Assembly: GCA_021521415.1 (NCBI GenBank)
Contig: JAIQDT010000298.1
Span: 59,632 to 123,631, forward strand
Direction: 5' to 3'
Length of the DNA stretch: 64,000 bases
DNA from: Bidens hawaiensis
Lineage: Eukaryota; Streptophyta; Magnoliopsida; Asterales; Asteraceae
Positions 32,330 to 42,607 of the stretch are shown piece after piece. Both the position numbers and the translations under genes were made by a program. The notes beneath the pieces were generated by a model. That model was not told the origin of the DNA, searched no databases, and was given only the letters and a program-made list of their open reading frames with translations. Each line of letters starts with the position of its first letter. The stretch's first letter is position 1.

Positions 32330-35300
32330 CCTTCACGATTGTCTTGGCTGACCTTACACCAAAACTTCCCCGAGGAATACTGACTGATGTTATGTTTAAG
32401 GTGGAAGACTTTTATTTTCCATTTGCCTTTTTGGTCCTCGATTACATTTCGGGTGAAAGGACCAAACAGCCTATGGTTATCCTTGGTAGACCATTTTTGG
32501 CCACCGCAAATGCCAACATTAATTGTAGAAACGGTATTGATGACATGTTATTCTGTAACCGTAAGCTGAGGATTAATATTTTCACACGTGGAGAAAATTC
32601 TCTGGTCGATGAAGAGTACTTTATAGCTGATGTCATTGACGAGTGCATCCAGCTATACGACTTTGTCGTAAGCACGGATGGCACAACGGAGACGTGTTTT
32701 TTGTTTGAAAGGTTACAGGTGGAAACAGACAAGTTGCTGGAAGCAGAGGAAACACAGAAGGAGATCGCAACTGTGCGAGGAGACCGTCCACCATGGTCAG
32801 TTCAGGTTGAAGCACTTCCCGAGAAGATTGATACCGGGTTGAAACCGTCGATGCTAGAAGCACCAAAAGACGAGCTAAAGGAGCTCCCAAAGCATTTAAA
32901 ATATGCTTTCCTTGGTAAGAATAATACTTTGCCTATTATTATAGCTTCTAACTTATCTTTTGAACATGAAAATACTTTGATGGCGGTGCTGGTTGCGAAC
33001 AAGGAAGCAATCGGATGGACGATAGCGGATTTGCATGGAATCAGTCCCTCAATTGTGAAGCACAAAATTTTAACAGATCCGGCTGTCAAATTCACACATG
33101 ATGCTCAGCGGAGGTTGAACCCGAACATTTGGGAAGTGGTGAAGAAAGAAGTGCTGAAGTGGTTGAATGCTGGTATTATCTTTTCCATATCAGATAGCAC
33201 GTGGGTGAGCCCGACACATACAGTACCGAAAAAGGCGGGAATCCAAGTCAACAAGGACAACTCAGGTAACGAGGTCACCACCCGGCCGGTAACTGGGTGG
33301 CGCATATGTATTGATTATCGAAAACTGAATGCGGCAACATTGAAATATCACTTTCCCTTTTCCGTTTATCGATCAAATTGTCGAAAAATTATCTGGTCAG
33401 AAATTTTATTGCTTTTTAGACGGTTATTCCGGATAAAACCACATAGCTATTTATCCTGAAAATCAGAAGAAGACCACGTTTACGTGCCTGTATGGCACGT
33501 TTAGGCGAATGCCATTTGGACTATGTAACACCCCCACCACCTTTCAAAGGTGCATGATGAGTATCTTTTTCAGATATGGTGGGGGAGTCTTTAGAAATTT
33601 TCATGGATGATTTTTTGATTTTTGGCACATCTTTCGAGTCTCCTTTAAACCAACTCGAAGAGTTTTGAAAAGATGTGTCGAAATATACTAGGTTCTTAGT
33701 TGGAAAAAGAGCCATTTTATGTTCCAAGAGGGGATTGTGTTGGGCCATGTTGTATCGAGTCATGGGATTAAGGTGGACCGAGCAAAGGTTCAAGTTATTT
33801 ACACTCTACCTCATCCCACGAATGTCAAATGCATTAGATCATTTTTAGACATGCGGGGTTTTATAGACGGTTTATTAAGGGTTTTAGTGATATTACCAAA
33901 CCCTTATGTAATTTATTGCTTAAGGATGCCCCATTTTACTTTAATGACGAATGTGTTAAAACCTTTGACATATTGAAGTTGAAATTAGTTGAAGCCCCGA
34001 TCTTGCAATCACCCGATTGGAGTTTACCTTTTGAAATAATGTGTGACGCAAGTGATTATTCGATCAGGGCTGTCTTGGGACAACAGGTTGATAAGAAACC
34101 CGTTGCCATATACTATGCAAGTAAAACTCTCTCGGATGCTCAATTGAATTACACAACAACCGAGAAAGAGTTACTAGTAGTAGTATATGCTCTAGATAAA
34201 TTCATGTCATATATTTAGGGAAGTAAAGTAATAATTTATTCTGACCAATCTGCGGTTAGGTACCTTATGGGCAAAAAGGATGCAAAATCGAGGATTATCA
34301 GATAGGTTTTGCTTCTGTAGGAATTTGATCTATAGATTCAGGACAAGTAAGGGAGTGAAAATGTTGTTGCAGATCACTTGTCGAGGATTAGGTGGAATAT
34401 GGAAACACATATGGGCCCATTAACGAGTCCTTCCCGGATAAGCACATTTTTGCAGTCTCAAAAAATCCCTGGTTTGCTCATATTGTTAACTTTAAAGTTG
34501 CAGGTGATATCCCGGAGCATTAGCCAAGGAGAAAGAAGAAATAGTTGATGTCCCAAGCTAAACAGTACATTTGGAATGATCCAGACTTGTTCAAGATTGG
34601 TGCAGATCAGATGAACAGAAAATGCATACCTGAGGAGGATGTCAGATCAATGTTGGAATACGCACATTCGTCTGTATGTGGGGGTCATTTTAGTGGCCAG
34701 AAAACTGCTCGAAAATTCCAAAAATGTGGTTTCATTTGGCCATCATTTTTTAAGGATGCTCACGAGTTCGTGATACAATATTCATAGTGTCAACAGCTCG
34801 GGAGCATTTCTAAGAGGGACGAGATGCCCTTGAACCCGATCCTAGTTGTTGACATTTGTGATGTTTGGGGGATCGATTTCATGGGGCCATTCCCGAATTC
34901 GCACGGTAATTTATACATCCTAGTGACCGTTGACTATGTGTCTAAATGGGTTGAGGCAACAACCACTAGGACGAATGATTACATAGTCATTTGCAATTTT
35001 GTTCAAAGTAAAATATATTCTGGATTTGGAGTCCCCCGAACCATCATAAGTGATGGGGGATTTCATTTTAAGAACTTTAAGTTCGGGAAATTGTTTAAAC
35101 GATATGGTATTGTTCATATGATTGCAACTCTTTACCATCCACAAACGAGTGGACAAGTGGAGGTTTCCAATAGTCAAATTAAACAGATTATACAAAAAAT
35201 CGTTCGGATGGAACGAAAGGATTGGTCAACCAAGTTGACCGATGCTCTATGGTCCTAACGAACCGCATATAAAACGCCGATTGTAACCACTCCTTATAGA

Positions 35301-35780
35301 TTTGTGTATTGAAAGGATTGCCATTTACCGGTTGACATTTCACAAAGAGCGTTTTGGGCTACTAAACAGTTTAATATGGATTATGATGATGCATGTAAAG
35401 TGAGGAAGTTGGCTTTGTGCGAGATTCAGGAGTTCAGAGAAGAGGCATACGATTGTGTGTCCTCTTACAAGGCAAATATGAAGAAATTTCATGATGCTAA
35501 CATCTGGTTGAAGATTTTTGATGTTGTTCAAAGAGTTTGGTTATACAACACAATGATGAAGCTCTTTCCAGGTAAGTTGAAAAGTAAGTGGACGGGCACG
35601 TATTCGATTGTACGAGTCACGAATCATGGTCAGTACGAGATTGAGGATTTTTATGATCATTTGAGGCAAGTGGTAAATGGCTATAGATTGAAGCCATATT
35701 TGGAGATGAAAGATATACACGAGCTGGACGAGGAATCGGTGAGTTTCATTGCGACTTCAACGATGTATGAAGACAATTGA
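32330..35780 (+). pseudogene. Athila pol: protease end, RT, RNase H, integrase
   Basis: Resumes the protease (FVILGRPF-like ILGRPFLATANA). RT starts near LPKHLKYAFLG (about 32890) and includes GWRICIDYRKLNAAT; a frameshift near 33370 follows. The catalytic FMDDF is at about 33598 in another frame. RNase H (MCDASDYSIRAVLGQ) at 33916-34218. Integrase zinc region about 34650-34800 and core at 34824-35258 with [13 protein letters not shown] and [12 protein letters not shown], then a C-terminal part (TGTYSIVRV) to TGA at 35780. At least six stops or frameshifts. Confidence 0.87.
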
Positions 35781-37440
35781 GTTCGAGGCACAGTCGAGCA
35801 ATAGACTTTAAATTCAGCGCTAACGCGAGGCAACCCGGGGTTTGTAAGTGTCTTTCTAGTATGTCTTTATTTTTTTGAGTCTTGTACTAAGTGTCGTTTT
35901 TCATTTATGTGCATCAAACACCAAGTGTGGGGAAGCTTGTTAGAGAGTTGGAAGTTCAAGAAGTTCGGTAAGAGTTTGATCAATTACACGTCTTTCCAGG
36001 TTCGTAACGTATGTTTTGAGTTTGGAAACGTGTTCAGGGTGATGTCGGGATGCTGAAAAGTGGTCGGGTAGGCAAATGTCCGGACCCGCGTAAAAAACAT
36101 TCTGTTAACACAACCCATCGGATATACGATGGGCTTGTTATCAACTCCATCGCGTATCACAATGGAGGAAGAGCATCATGTGTCAGTGACGTCATCGCGA
36201 TATGCGATGGGGTTAAACTCTAATTAAAATTCACTTTCGTGGCGATACGCGATCGCCACCATTTGACCCATCGCGTATCGCGATGGGTCGTGGATAACCC
36301 GAAATTTTTTTAATATAAATGCCACTTCTTCTTCCTTCTTCTTCTTTCTTCTTCTCCCCTTCCGTTTCTCCGGCGACCACCTCACCACCATCACTATCCA
36401 CTTTCTCCGTCCACTCACGCCACAACACATCTACCACCCTCCGTCACCTAACGTCGGCCACTCCACCACCGCCGTCACATTCCACCACCACCACTGCCCA
36501 CCCACCACCACTGCCTTCCCCGTCACTAGCCATCCTGTCACCATCCCCGTCACCAGCCACGTCACCACAGTCACTCCAACACCCACCATCGTATACCATC
36601 ACCGCAATTCACCTCACTGTCGTTATCATCACCGTTGTTATTCGTGTTTATCCCGTAACCGACATCGAGGTACGTGTTTTAAATTATTAAATTATGTCGG
36701 CATTTCAAAGGTTATTGGTCGCTTTAGATATTTGAAATATTGCGGGCGGTTATTATCGGGTTAATGTGTTTAACGAGTTGTCGGGTTTGTCGGGACAGTT
36801 GTTTGGTTTGTTTGTTTGTTGCTTTGATATTATGGTTGCCGGGTTTGTTGGGTTGGTTTATTTTGTTTGTTAAAGTGGGTTATGTTGTTTACTTTTTAGG
36901 AGAGTCTCGGAATTTGAACGGGTTATTGATTTTCGGGTTGTTTCATTGTTGGGTTATTGTTAAACGTAAACAGTGTGATGAATTGGGTTTTTAAGTTCAA
37001 AATTGTAAAATCATTATTTTGTTATTAATTTAATGATAGCTAATTTTCGGAATTAAAAAGAATATTTATGAACTTAATTTGCGAATACGTTATATCCTAA
37101 ATTCGAAGCGTCACATAAGTTTGTTTTAACCGACATGTTGGTTGTATTGTTTGCACGTTTGTCAGTTCGTTTTGTTTGTTCGAGTCGTCTGTTTGTTAAT
37201 AGTCGAGTCATGTCGTTTGTGAGTTTGTAAATCGAGTCGTGGTGATCATTTGTTAGTTTAATATTACGTGGTTTTGAATTTCAAATTGATTACCCTCCCG
37301 TACTCAATCACTATTCGGGTGGGATAATCTGGTTTTTTGATATTACGTGGTTTTTGATTTTCAAATTGATAGTTTGACATTACGTGTCCCCGAATTTTCG
37401 TCTTTATTTATTTTTACTTTATTATTTTATTAATATTTTA
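35781..37440 (+). other. Athila pol-to-ORF2 region
   Basis: No convincing gene. At 36110-36295 lie about five palindromic segments built on ATCGCG/CGCGAT. At 36319-36690 a Pro/Ser/Thr-rich frame runs over CCACC-type low-complexity DNA; I treat it as composition and not a gene. From about 36700 to 37440 the sequence is T-rich with GTTTGT-type runs and no ORF of note. Confidence 0.6.
36110..36295. repeat. Athila CGCGAT palindrome cluster
   Basis: Five related inverted repeats, for example CCCATCGCG and CGCGATGGG around TAT at 36268-36288, and GGCGAT with ATCGCC at 36241-36257. Centres are about 30-50 bases apart. Confidence 0.7.
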
Positions 37441-38390
37441 ATATTATTTTATTTTATGGGACGACCTCGGCCGAAATGCTGTACGGTCGTCGCCACAATC
37501 ACATTTGGCAATCAACTTACATTTTTGATTCTGCAGATACGTCTGATGCACAGAAGTCTTCTCGCGCCGTCGGGCGCAAGAGACATAAGACTCCGAGGGC
37601 CGCAGCGGTCCCATCGCAGCTGCTCGAGGTGAGCCCGAGCCGCCCCGCTTCATTCAGCGGAGGGAGCCTCGGGTCATACATTATGACGGTCAGGAGTTAA
37701 CGATTACTTCTGACATTGACCCACAGATTTTCAGGATCCACATGCGGTGCATTTTTGCTGGGACGGCATCGGTATGAGATGTCCGACCTTGACTTCAGGG
37801 CACTGACTTTTTGCAGTGTTTTCGTAGTTACACGCCACATACTCAGCAGACCCATGAGTACTGGCTCACGGAGGAGTAGCTCGGCCAGTTTTGGGTAGAG
37901 ATCGCCAACGGGGCCCACTCTAGTAGCGTTGTTGAGTCATCCATCAGGGACCCCTTCTATCGCTATATTCACAGGATCGTTGCTCCTGCTCTCGTCGTTC
38001 GCACAAAGTCACATCTTACAGGGATCCTCGGCACGCTTATCCTTAGGGCCATACATCATGAGGCTCTCCCAGCGACTCTGTGTGTTCAACCGTTACCCGG
38101 TTGGTCTTTTTACTCTTAGGCCAGCTATTGAAGTCTTTGGATTTGTGGAGGCCCATCGGGCCGGGATGTTGACATGTAAGATCCGGTGGCATTAGTCCCG
38201 GTAAGAGAGGGACCGCAGGTACCACTGCCTGCAGGATCAGCTGCAGCCGTTTCACTACAGAGGGGGATCCCGACACATAGGAAGCATGTTCCGATACCAC
38301 ACATTATGCGCCCTCAGCAGCAGCATCCGTTGAGGCAGGCATCATCATCATCTCAGCCGTCTTCGCAGCAGCTGTTGGAACCCGTAAATC
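37441..38390 (+). pseudogene. Athila ORF2-like remnant
   Basis: Broken frames including EDPF-like SSIRDPFYRYIHRIV (about 37935-37980) and a following Leu/Arg-rich stretch. This resembles the conserved core I recall from the Athila accessory ORF located after integrase (IRDP...HR..A). Stops occur around 37696, 37770 and 38190. A Gln/Ser-rich tail runs to about 38390, where the sequence changes to FragE. The function of this Athila ORF is not established. Confidence 0.55.
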
Positions 38391-38564
38391 AATCCTGTTA
38401 CTATAACAGATCTCGGATTTGTGTTAATACGATTAATACCTTAATATGGATCTAGCTCATAATTACGTTTGATTAAGTGTTATATGTGTATATGTACTAT
38501 CAATATGTATATTTGTAGTTGTATAATATTAAGATGAAGATCAAGAGATAGTTTGACAGAGTTT

Positions 38565-38805
38565 CGTTAATTATATCCTAAAACTTAAATTAAACGTGAA
38601 CACAATTCACTATAAATAGAAGATAGGTCTAGTTCGCTAACATTCCCTAACGAACAAGACACTACTTCGTTACACACATAAGTAACTTAAATAGCTTGAC
38701 GAATCACCCCTGATTCGTTAACATCCCCTAACGAATCAGGAGGGAATAAACTTAAGTCTTAGTTCGCTAAACAACCTTAGCGAACTAGACATTACATATA
38801 ACGAA
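38565..38805. repeat. FragE TTCGYTA array, left cluster
   Basis: About ten copies of TTCGTTA, TTCGCTA or their complements (TAACGAA, TAGCGAA) in 240 bases, in both orientations. Confidence 0.75.
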
Positions 38806-39005
38806 CTAAAGAATAACTTAATTGTTTATTACATTAAACATAAAACAGATACGTTAACGATGATTATAAAGAATCAAGACGCAAAACCGTGCACTAACGG
38901 ATACCCCCTCGTCTTGAGCTCTTTGTCTTTAAGTTACTTGAAACGCTTGGACTGCTAGTCTCTACAACTATGAATTCCATTTTCATGACAAACACGCACA
39001 ACGCG

Positions 39006-39794
39006 CTAGAATTGCATAGCCAGGTCGTAGTCTTCATTGTGCTCGATAAGAATCTGGCTCCTGTGTAGCACGTCATTGTCTGTTTCAGATAAATTAACCA
39101 ACCACATAGGGTCGATTATCTTGATAGGCTCAGTCTTCAGTCCTTTACCAAGTATAATGACGGCCTCTCCAGTACGATTGTCATAGTACCAGCGGTTGAA
39201 CGAGAGATGCATGTGTTAGGGCATCGTCTTCACAGGTACCTGCTTCATCATCTTTGGCGGCTTTACTTTAAGTACCAGTTTCCTCCAGCCAGTCCTAGGA
39301 TCAATCTCGTCAATACGTTTACGTCTCGGGACCTGGGGCTTGAAGAACTTGAAGCCATGATTGACCTCGAACAGTAAGTGTTGATGAAACCACTCAGCTG
39401 TCCGATAGTTACCACGATTGATAAATTGACGACGCGCGATGTTACTAACATCCCAACACAGTAATGTCAGAACGTCCATTATCTTTTCGTAGTACTGGAT
39501 CCCATTCTTCCATTTAATTATACATACCTTAAGCTCCGAATCATATAGCCACGAGACGATATCACCATGTACCGTGGATACAGTCTTGAAGGAGGTTACT
39601 TGGTTTTCTTTGACCCAAGTTGCAGCTATGTCTTTTCGTTCTTGATCAACATATCTATACGCCTTGATAATCTTACCCGCCACTTTGTAGCTGAACCATA
39701 TAGCAATATCAGCATCAGATATGGCTTCAAGTGATTTGTGTACTGCATCAGCTGCCTGTTTACCCTTGGATGCCTTAACATGATTCGCTATCAT
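39006..39794 (-). pseudogene. FragE ORF, possible divergent downstream ORF
   Basis: One frame of about 263 codons from the ATG at 39794, broken by a TAA at 39216-39218. Recognisable local similarity to the SirF downstream ORF is limited: AEWFHQHLLFEVNHGFKFFK against DLSKYLHEEADKGFQFLKEK, followed by a basic stretch, then WYYDNRTGEAVI against FLLRNSDGKILG, then acidic IIDPMWLVNLSE. Order and spacing agree, so homology is plausible but unproven. The N-terminal domain seen in SirF is missing. Function unknown. Confidence 0.5.
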
Positions 39795-39975
39795 GTAAAT
39801 AGATTAACGAAGTAGACTTAGTGAATTACAACACAAAGAAACGAATTAGAACTAGTTCGTTATAATTTGACGAATCCACATCTGATTCGTTAGATAACTT
39901 ATTCGCTAATCTAATTAGTTTGACTCTTTAATGAATTGGACACTAAAGAGTTCCAATTGGCTAAAGTTAACGAAT
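39780..39975. repeat. FragE TTCGYTA array, middle cluster
   Basis: About eight to nine copies of TTCGTTA/TAACGAA variants immediately upstream (minus strand) of the ORF start. Confidence 0.7.
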
Positions 39976-40564
39976 GGTCAATAATTAGACTTGATCTTTG
40001 ACTCACACAGTCAAAGTCAAAATTAATATGAACACCGAAAGTCAACAGCACGAACAAGCTTCAATTAATCCATAACTATCGTTGGATAATCAAAACATTA
40101 TGTGTAGTGATCTCGGAAACATATTACAAAGCTCATGGTGTTGAGATTGAGGCTCAAGACCAAGGAATAACTTAGGTTAACCAGAGTATAAAAACCCCGA
40201 AACCATAAACACTCAATCGACCCGGCAAACAGAAATCATACTTCGATTAAAGTCTACCAAGGGTATCGGAATCGCATTCCGATCACAATGACTATACATC
40301 AACTATATAAACACCGTATATCATAAATAAATCAGAGTTTTGAACTCGGAAAACCCTTAGAACAAAAAAAATACATAATTAGTCTATCAATACAACATCA
40401 TTTTTGACGAAAATCGCAAAGATGTGATCGTCTATACCTAAGCAACACAGTGATATTCGTAAAAGATCGAAATTCGAAGGTCGAAAATCAGAGAAAAATT
40501 TGAAAAGGTTGATTTTAAGTGTAAGGAAGATGGTGAATAGTGAAAGGACGGTTCGTGTTTCTGT

Positions 40565-40572
40565 CTTATATA
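40565..40572 (-). promoter_or_regulatory. FragE internal TATA box
   Basis: TATATAAG on the minus strand, followed by an AC/TC-rich stretch (CCTTTCACTATTCACC region) that looks like a plant 5' untranslated region. A dense motif cluster lies directly upstream. SirF has the same octamer in the same setting at 47431-47438. Confidence 0.5.
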
Positions 40573-40589
40573 GCCTTACACACAACCCA

Positions 40590-40815
40590 ATGTACCCTAT
40601 GTACGAACAAGAGATTCGTTTGAATTCTTAAATAACGAATCATGAAATTCGTTATCCCAATTCGTTATTTCAGAATAGCGAACAAGACATAAATCGTGTC
40701 TTGATTCGTTAAATATGTATAACGAAGTAAGAGTGGTTCGTTACAGAGTGCGCAAGCGAATTAGGTGAGCGAACTAGAAAATAGTTCGCTAGAGAACCAC
40801 CTAGTTCATTATCCA
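40590..40815. repeat. FragE TTCGYTA array, promoter-proximal cluster
   Basis: About 13 copies of TTCGTTA, TTCGCTA and complements in 225 bases, both orientations, ending about 20 bases upstream of the internal TATA box. Confidence 0.75.
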
Positions 40816-41166
40816 TACTTAACAAATTAACTTTTATTTAATTTTAATTTAAACAAATTTCTTGAAATAAATAAAAAATTAATTAAATTATATTCAATAA
40901 ATAAAAACTTTAACAAAAGAATATTACCGAGGGCCTTTTATCCCGATAATTGAATACTTTAAAAACGTTTATGTTCTCGAAACATATCTTAAAATTATTA
41001 AATAATATGTAAAGAAAGAAGAATAAAATATTTTTAAGTTTAATGACTTTGGGTTTGCTGTGAAAGCGAGTAAAATATTCATGCATATGAATACCCAGAT
41101 GATTAAGCTGCATAAAGACTCACAGTGTCCAGAATCCTAACGCTTGTTAATTGCTTTATTATATTT
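40816..41166 (-). other. FragE AT-rich tail next to SirF
   Basis: Very AT-rich, no motif copies, no ORF. Ends at the SirF LTR; bases 41162-41166 (TATTT) would be half of the SirF target duplication. Confidence 0.5.
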
Positions 41167-41494
41167 TGTAGGGCCCCTCGATTTCAGCTGGATCTTAATC
41201 AATCATGTCATAACTCACACAGATTAATGTGTTGACAAGAGAGTTAATGACGGGTTGCTATATTTAGAAAGATATCCGTTTGTTAAAGGCGAAATAAATA
41301 ACAAACATACGGTTGCAAAGAATAATCAAAGGTAGAAAGCACACACAAGATTCACTCTATCAAAGATTTCCATCTATATAATTTTCATCATACAAAGTGG
41401 ATAATCGATTTAGGGTTTTTAGGAATCCCAGGACAGCCGTCACTTTCAAGAAATATTCTTTCTTATCCGAAAAGTGTAAAGGCTCGAAATCCGT

Positions 41495-41544
<50 letters not shown>

Positions 41545-42431
41545 CGGCGTCCCCTAAACATTCTATTTATAGGCCTGCCAACCTAGGACAGCTGTCATTC
41601 CTTCTAGAAACCCTAAATACAATCATACATATTCAAATTACATATTCAAAATAAACTAAGTGTAAAACAAGTCTTCCGGGTAGGATTTGCATCAATCTTG
41701 TCTTTCTGAGTATGCTCGGCCATCCTTCATAACTTGGTAACATAAAAGTGTGCTTGGAATCAGTTTCCGGGTAGACTTTTTCTTGAAGAGTATTTTACCA
41801 AGTAAAATACTCACCGAGTAGCCTTCAGTCTTCTTGACTTTGCCAGACTTTCCCCGACAACTCTTTACGAGCAACTTTGTTCTTCAATGATCCATTTCAG
41901 CTCTTTGCTATAAAATAACTTATTAGCAAAGTGTACTCAGGAGTACTATTCCTTGCTTGAGATGAACCTTGCCCTATATTACTTAGAGATATTCCTTTAG
42001 ATCATCAAGCATACTTGGACCACACTTATTAATGAATACCTTGCCCGGTCTTCCAATTACTTGCTTCTTGGACTTGGATAACCAAACCTTACTCGGAAGA
42101 GTAATATACTTGGCTCTGAAGAACAGACTTGCTTGATAAAGTGAACCTTGCCCGGATTTACATAAACTAGTGTACCTTACCCGGCAATGCACTAATTTGC
42201 AAACACTGCTCGGATATCCACTAAAGAAGACTACTTGAAGTAAACCTTGCCCAGTAGGCAAAATATCGTACCCGGCTAAGTAAAAGTTTGCTCGGATGTC
42301 TAAGGTGTGCTCGGATCCATTACTTAGCGAAATCAGAGGAGGTTGAGAAGATTCCAATCTTCCAGGTACTTTATTTAGGTCAAATCTTTGACTCAACAAT
42401 CTCCCCCTTAGGTCAATTTCTTGACTCAACA
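41167..42431 (-). repeat. SirF 3' LTR (1265 bp)
   Basis: In element orientation starts TGTTGAGTCAAG and ends GGGGCCCTACA, aligning with the SirA LTR. Contains about 14 motif copies (TACTCGG, ACCCGG, GCTCGGAT and similar) at about 41660-42310, a TATAAATAG at about 41563-41571, and a (GA)n run. The first 40 bases repeat the LTR start plus a second GGGGGAGAT, giving two tract-LTR junction-like units. Confidence 0.88.
41498..41542. repeat. (CT)n microsatellite in the SirF LTR
   Basis: Uninterrupted CT/TC dinucleotide run of 45 bases, just downstream of the LTR TATA box in element orientation (GA strand). SirA has only GGAGAGAGAGAC there, so the run has expanded in SirF. Confidence 0.95.
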
Positions 42432-42443
42432 AACTCCCCCTAG
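42432..42443 (-). other. SirF polypurine tract
   Basis: Minus strand CTAGGGGGAGTT immediately before the LTR. Confidence 0.85.
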
Positions 42444-42607
42444 ATTGGAACACCTCAGCTGACCCAAAACATTTCTATGGTTACTTACACTTAGCAAAAA
42501 TACACATCAAATCAAAAATCAACATTACATATTCAAATAACATAAGCAAATTACATAATCAGAAAGTTGTCCGAAGACATTACAAAACAAAGCCTATTCT
42601 ATTAATC

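Larger units (their letters stand above)
25576..38390 (+). mobile_element. Athila-like Ty3/gypsy element, decayed, split by CopD
   Basis: Gag and protease pieces at 25683-26252 continue after CopD at 32330 with the rest of protease, RT, RNase H and integrase to 35780, a noncoding region, then an Athila ORF2-like region. Sequence style (AIGWTIADLHGISPSI, GWRICIDYRKLNAAT) is that of the Athila group. No LTR is visible at either edge; both edges are joints with Copia fragments. Edges are approximate. Confidence 0.8.
38391..41166 (-). mobile_element. FragE: Copia/sirevirus-like fragment with TTCGYTA arrays
   Basis: Left edge is an approximate joint with Athila; right edge is the SirF LTR, so SirF appears inserted in FragE. 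On the minus strand it has a motif array, a TATA box, a possible untranslated region and an ORF remnant similar in plan to the SirF downstream ORF. A purine run GAGGGGGTA (minus strand, about 38903-38911) may be its polypurine tract, making about 38380-38900 its LTR. I could not confirm LTR ends. Confidence 0.55.

Noticed and set aside
36319..36690. Pro/Ser/Thr-rich 123-codon frame as a host or extensin-like gene
   Set aside because: Low-complexity CCACC/TCACC DNA gives long frames in several phases; no signal peptide or domain, and it lies inside the Athila pol-to-ORF2 region.
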